DNA of 64,000 nt, from contig NZ_VIKU02000003.1 of NCBI RefSeq assembly GCF_009371985.2, forward strand, positions 186,001-250,000, read 5' to 3'. Below, piece by piece: positions 61,177-64,000 of this stretch. Positions within the stretch are counted from its first letter, which is position 1. Every line of letters starts with the position of its first letter. The stretch comes from Pelagihabitans pacificus. Its GTDB lineage: Bacteria > Bacteroidota > Bacteroidia > Flavobacteriales > Flavobacteriaceae. Below the pieces are notes generated by a model that saw nothing but the letters and a program-made list of their open reading frames with translations, was not told the origin of the DNA and made no database searches. A program made the translations under genes and the position numbers.

Positions 61177-61743
61177 TTAGTTCATCACGGTGCCGGTCGG
61201 CTCTTGATCTGGCAGCGCCTTTACCCACCCCTCATAGCGTATCATAAAACGCTGGGAGGTAAATACATTGATACGGGCCCTATGGTCGGGATACAACCAG
61301 GCCTGTACCCGATACAATTCGGAATTGTGCGGGATGGTGAAGCGCATGAGGTAGCTTTTGGATTTTTCGTCTTTTTCGATTTCGAAGTCGTCCGGTACCC
61401 CCTCAAAGGTGATGCCGCGATCGGAATTGTAGCCCCCGGCCATTTGTCGTTCGCCATAATACGGTAAATAGGCCGATACGGAATCCCCTTCCATCCGCAG
61501 ATAATTGGCGTTGCCAATCAGACTGATGCGGCCCAGATTGTTTCCGGGTGCAAGGAGTCCCGCATTCGCCACTGCCGCCATGCCGGAGGTGACCTGCGGC
61601 CGTGCCCATTCGGATTCGATTTCGAACGACCGGTTCGTGACCCATTCGTCCAATTGCCTGCTCTTCTCGGTTTCCACCACTTCCTTGGTCGTACCACAGC
61701 CGAATACCACGACCAATAGCACCAAATACCATCCCTTATTCAT
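61177..61743 (-). CDS. DUF4251 lipoprotein
   Basis: 188 residues from the ATG at 61743, which directly opens the lipoprotein signal MNKGWYLVLLVVVFGC; the longer frame to 61914 has no signal. Features of DUF4251: FEIESEWARPQ, ISLIGNANYLRMEGDSVSAYLPYYG, GITFEGVPDDFEI and the C-terminal INVFTSQRFMIRYEG. Bacteroidota proteins of unknown role, expected at the outer-membrane inner leaflet. Confidence 0.83.
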   Translation of the reverse strand: MNKGWYLVLLVVVFGCGTTKEVVETEKSRQLDEWVTNRSFEIESEWARPQVTSGMAAVANAGLLAPGNNLGRISLIGNANYLRMEGDSVSAYLPYYGERQMAGGYNSDRGITFEGVPDDFEIEKDEKSKSYLMRFTIPHNSELYRVQAWLYPDHRARINVFTSQRFMIRYEGWVKALPDQEPTGTVMN

Positions 61744-61964
61744 TTTTTTCGTTTGTTGTTCTGTTGTACAATGCACAATTCCTATGCCAAATGAAAAATC
61801 CGTTCGGTTTTTCCGTCGAATCCTTAAAGTCCATCCCGATAGGCACCGGGGGCCACCCCCTTGCTCCCCTCCTACCTGGCCTCTTCCTTCACCGAACAGT
61901 GTAAAAAAATACATCCACTGGCGTCACCAATGGATGCATCCTAACGAGGGCGCCATAGGACATC

Positions 61965-62309
61965 TTAGCAATTCTTGGCCCCTCGAATATACTCTTCTAC
62001 TCCTTGCTGCATGGAATTGAACTCGGCAAACTGATTCCTGATGCGTTCCACATAATTCTCAGCGCTGCGCTTGCGGTCCTTGACGTTTGCTATGATGGCG
62101 TCATTGTCGGCCCGCAACTTTTCGAGGCCTTGTTTGAGCGATTCGATACGTTCGAACAGACTGTATGTCCTTGGTTCGCAGATATAGGAGTTCAGCTTCT
62201 TCCGAAGCTGTAGCAGGTCTTTTTGGTGCCGCTCCAATTTGAGCACCAGGGCATTTTTTTCATATTCCCGAACGGAGCTGGGCCGGGCTAGGTTGCTGTC
62301 GTTTGTCAT
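61965..62309 (-). CDS. Small coiled-coil protein
   Basis: 114 residues, entirely charged helical (LERHQKDLLQLRKKLNSYI, FERIESLKQGLEKLRADNDAII), no signal. Coiled-coil heptads are continuous from about residue 20 to 95. No family recognised. It is divergent from the HPF-like gene. Confidence 0.6.
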   Translation of the reverse strand: MTNDSNLARPSSVREYEKNALVLKLERHQKDLLQLRKKLNSYICEPRTYSLFERIESLKQGLEKLRADNDAIIANVKDRKRSAENYVERIRNQFAEFNSMQQGVEEYIRGAKNC

Positions 62310-62511
62310 GAAAAAAAATTTAGGGTTCGTAGAAAATTCGTACGGTGTTCTTAAGTTACGAAAAAAACAAATGCGTTAGACCATCGGAAGTACCACGTTA
62401 CCAGACTTTAACGTTTTGTTCATAGTTAATTAAGATTTGGCAGCGTACTTTTATTTGGTAGTCCCAATCCTACGTCTTAATTTAAAGCTTGCTAAAAAAC
62501 CCTTCTCCCCT

Positions 62512-62814
62512 ATGAACATCAATTTTGAATACGATGGCGTCAAAGCCAGTAACCGACTGGAAATCCTGGCGGCCAAAAAAATCGAAAAATTATTTGATAA
62601 GTACGATTTCATCGTTCGTGCCGATGTTTTTTTTAAGACCGAAAACACCTCCAAACCGGATAAGGGGATGATTTGCAACATGCGCCTGAGCGCCCCGGGA
62701 CCCCGAATGTTCAGCGAGTCGAGTAACGGTTCCTTCGAGGCCTCCATCGCTCAATCTGCCGATGACCTGGAACGTCAGTTGCAAAAAAGGAAAGCAAAAA
62801 TGAGGGCACGTTGA
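62512..62814 (+). CDS. HPF/RaiA-family ribosome hibernation factor-like protein
   Basis: 100 residues from the ATG at 62512; the longer frame has an unlikely N-terminus. It shows the S30AE/HPF short-form pattern: an N-terminal strand (INFEYDGVKASNRLEIL), the helix AAKKIEKLFDKYDFI, strands FIVRADVFFKTEN and MICNMRLSAPGP, and the C-terminal basic helix SFEASIAQSADDLERQLQKRKAK. HPF-type proteins bind the 30S decoding centre in stationary phase. Close matches in Bacteroidota are about this length. Confidence 0.82.
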   Translation: MNINFEYDGVKASNRLEILAAKKIEKLFDKYDFIVRADVFFKTENTSKPDKGMICNMRLSAPGPRMFSESSNGSFEASIAQSADDLERQLQKRKAKMRAR

Positions 62815-62913
62815 GGGTTTACAGTGAGCGGTAAAAAGGGCTCGGTGCCAAGTGTTCCAATGTATCCCTTGCTACTACTAAAGGGACTAACATGGATTTC
62901 ATACTAGAATCGC

Positions 62914-63273
62914 TCAGTCGTCGATACCGTCGTCGTCCTCGAACTTGATTTCGGCCATCGTACGGTTCAATCGGTCTGAAAACGGATTGTATTTTAAGTC
63001 CAGCAACAGCTTCAAACGTCGCCGTTCCGGAATATCCAAGGTATCGAGTACACGCCGGCGGAATTCGATTTCGGCCATACGGTCCAAACGCTTCTGCTGC
63101 CGTTCCTCGGCGGTCAAGGAGATATCGGGGGCGAATTTTTCCATCACGGTATGCCGTTGCACCTGGGTCGCTTTATCGGTTTCCGTTTTCTTGGGAAGGT
63201 CTTGGGCGGTCATCACCGCAGCGCCAGCAAAAAAGAGGCACAGGCATACCACCCAACAGTGGGGTATTTTCAT
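62914..63273 (-). CDS. Small secreted hypothetical protein, paralogue of the next gene
   Basis: 119 residues from the ATG at 63273, chosen because it starts at the signal peptide (IPHCWVVCLCLFFAGAAVMTAQ); longer starts exist at 63285 and 63321. The mature part is charged and helical with RRRVLDTLDIPERRRLKLLLDLKYNPFSDRL. It shares this segment with the next gene downstream on the minus strand (63425-63769), so the two are likely tandem duplicates. Acidic end DDDGIDD. No known family. Confidence 0.68.
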   Translation of the reverse strand: MKIPHCWVVCLCLFFAGAAVMTAQDLPKKTETDKATQVQRHTVMEKFAPDISLTAEERQQKRLDRMAEIEFRRRVLDTLDIPERRRLKLLLDLKYNPFSDRLNRTMAEIKFEDDDGIDD

Positions 63274-63424
63274 GTTAGTATTCATATAGGTTCTCGCAAT
63301 AAAAATACATACTTTCTTCAACCAATCGATAAATGACCGGTGCCCGTGCCTTTTATCGATACCAACGGTCGTTCATCGGGAAAACAACAGCCCGGGAAAT
63401 ACCCACCTGTTAACGTGTCACCCC

Positions 63425-63769
63425 CTACTCTTCAATATCTTCCTCGAACTTTGTATCGACAACCAGGATTTTCTGCAGGCGTTCCGTCCAGCCATTTTTA
63501 TGCAGGTCCTTTAGCAATTTTCGCCGCTTACGCTCGGAAATGTCCATGGTATCCAATATCTTTCGGGTACGTCGTAGTCGTTCCCTTTTGGCTTCTACGG
63601 ATAACAGATAGTCGGGCTCGAATCGAAAGATGGCAGGACCTTCGTCCTCCTCCCCTTGGGGCATGCCCACAGGCTTTTCGGGTTGCTCTTGGGAAGTTTG
63701 GGCAATACCGTCGGAAGTACCCAGTACCATACACCCCAAAACCATCAGCAAGGATAGTAACGTTCTCAT
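63425..63769 (-). CDS. Small secreted hypothetical protein, paralogue of the previous gene
   Basis: 114 residues from the ATG at 63769, which opens the signal MRTLLSLLMVLGCMVL; the longer frame is not needed. The helical part RTRKILDTMDISERKRRKLL matches RRRVLDTLDIPERRRLKLL of the neighbour, including the LDTxDIxERxRxKLLxDL core. Acidic C-terminus EEDIEE. It is separated from the neighbour by 151 bases. Function unknown. Confidence 0.68.
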   Translation of the reverse strand: MRTLLSLLMVLGCMVLGTSDGIAQTSQEQPEKPVGMPQGEEDEGPAIFRFEPDYLLSVEAKRERLRRTRKILDTMDISERKRRKLLKDLHKNGWTERLQKILVVDTKFEEDIEE

Positions 63770-63954
63770 TTTCTTGGTGTTCAGGTACAAGGTATAAAAA
63801 AAAGCAATACCGGTAAAGCCAAAAGCCGGGGCAATACTTTTTTGGTTTTCGACGGATGTACCCATAGATTTACCGGTGAATTTCGTCAATTATCGATACC
63901 TTTAGTGCGACTCTTATTACCAAGGGTGCCTTCTAAAAAAGCAAACAACAACGA

Positions 63955-64000
63955 ATGAAATCCATCTTATTGTTCCTCTTCATACTGAGTGCCCCACTTT
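63955..64000 (+). CDS. Start of an exported protein (3' truncated)
   Basis: MKSILLFLFILSAPL: a signal peptide start cut by the window end. Nothing more can be said. Confidence 0.6.
   Translation, partial: MKSILLFLFILSAPL

Overview
The window looks like a chromosomal segment of a marine-type Flavobacteriaceae bacterium (Bacteroidota). The reasons are many short Bacteroidota-style lipoprotein signals, families common in that group (DUF2490, DUF4251, DUF5694, LytS/LytTR pairs, an AraC-TolB-TPR regulator, Bacteroidota-type LRR repeats), and candidate promoters of the TTG-N19-TAnnTTTG kind. No tRNA, rRNA or CRISPR array was seen. By eye, core regions have moderate GC, while the stretch from about 46 to 55.1 kb is clearly AT-richer.

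Layout. 0-6 kb: the end of an MFS exporter, a lipoprotein-like methyltransferase and a three-gene envelope set (YwqK-like, DUF2490, MORN). 6-16.5 kb: a soluble PQQ/sorbosone-type dehydrogenase, a LytS/LytTR pair, phosphatidylserine decarboxylase, an EF-G paralogue, a universal stress protein, a 2H phosphoesterase and a small cytochrome c. 16.5-27.4 kb: an AraC-TPR regulator, an ankyrin lipoprotein, an acyltransferase, a PKD-like/LRR lipoprotein, a PQQ beta-propeller protein and RtcB. 27.5-31.4 kb: a NarL-type response regulator with a TPR histidine kinase, then two convergent genes for small exported proteins. These two genes share a promoter architecture: a 16-bp palindrome placed exactly 46 nt before the -7 box, then a conserved leader block. 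31.8 kb: a leishmanolysin-like metalloprotease.

33.2-46 kb is accessory DNA. It holds unfamiliar genes, a GH108 endolysin-like protein, a contractile tail sheath with an Afp15-type AAA ATPase but no tube, baseplate or spike, a twice-frameshifted small gene, a catalytically degenerate GH18-like membrane protein and a BNR/VPS10-like lipoprotein. 46.4-55.1 kb is the most remarkable part: a tight eight-gene operon with four consecutive TIR-domain proteins (three of the DUF1863/ThsB type, one classical), a CapV-like patatin phospholipase, a four-helix membrane protein with a TIR-like tail, a deoxyribosyltransferase-like/TPR protein and a TIR-TM-WD40 protein. No cyclase (CBASS) and no SIR2 or macro-domain effector (known Thoeris) is present. 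It therefore looks like an undescribed TIR-based immune system in which NAD-derived signals may trigger membrane destruction.

The accessory blocks are separated by intergenic sequences that share repeats (CTATAAT...TTATGTAA arms, a 36-bp repeat, and hairpin-bearing 3' flanks), suggesting modular exchange. From 57 kb onward the sequence returns to core-type genes, mostly on the minus strand: DUF5694, TerC, a lipoprotein hydrolase flanked by a roughly 200-bp direct repeat, DUF4251, HPF/RaiA and two related small secreted proteins.
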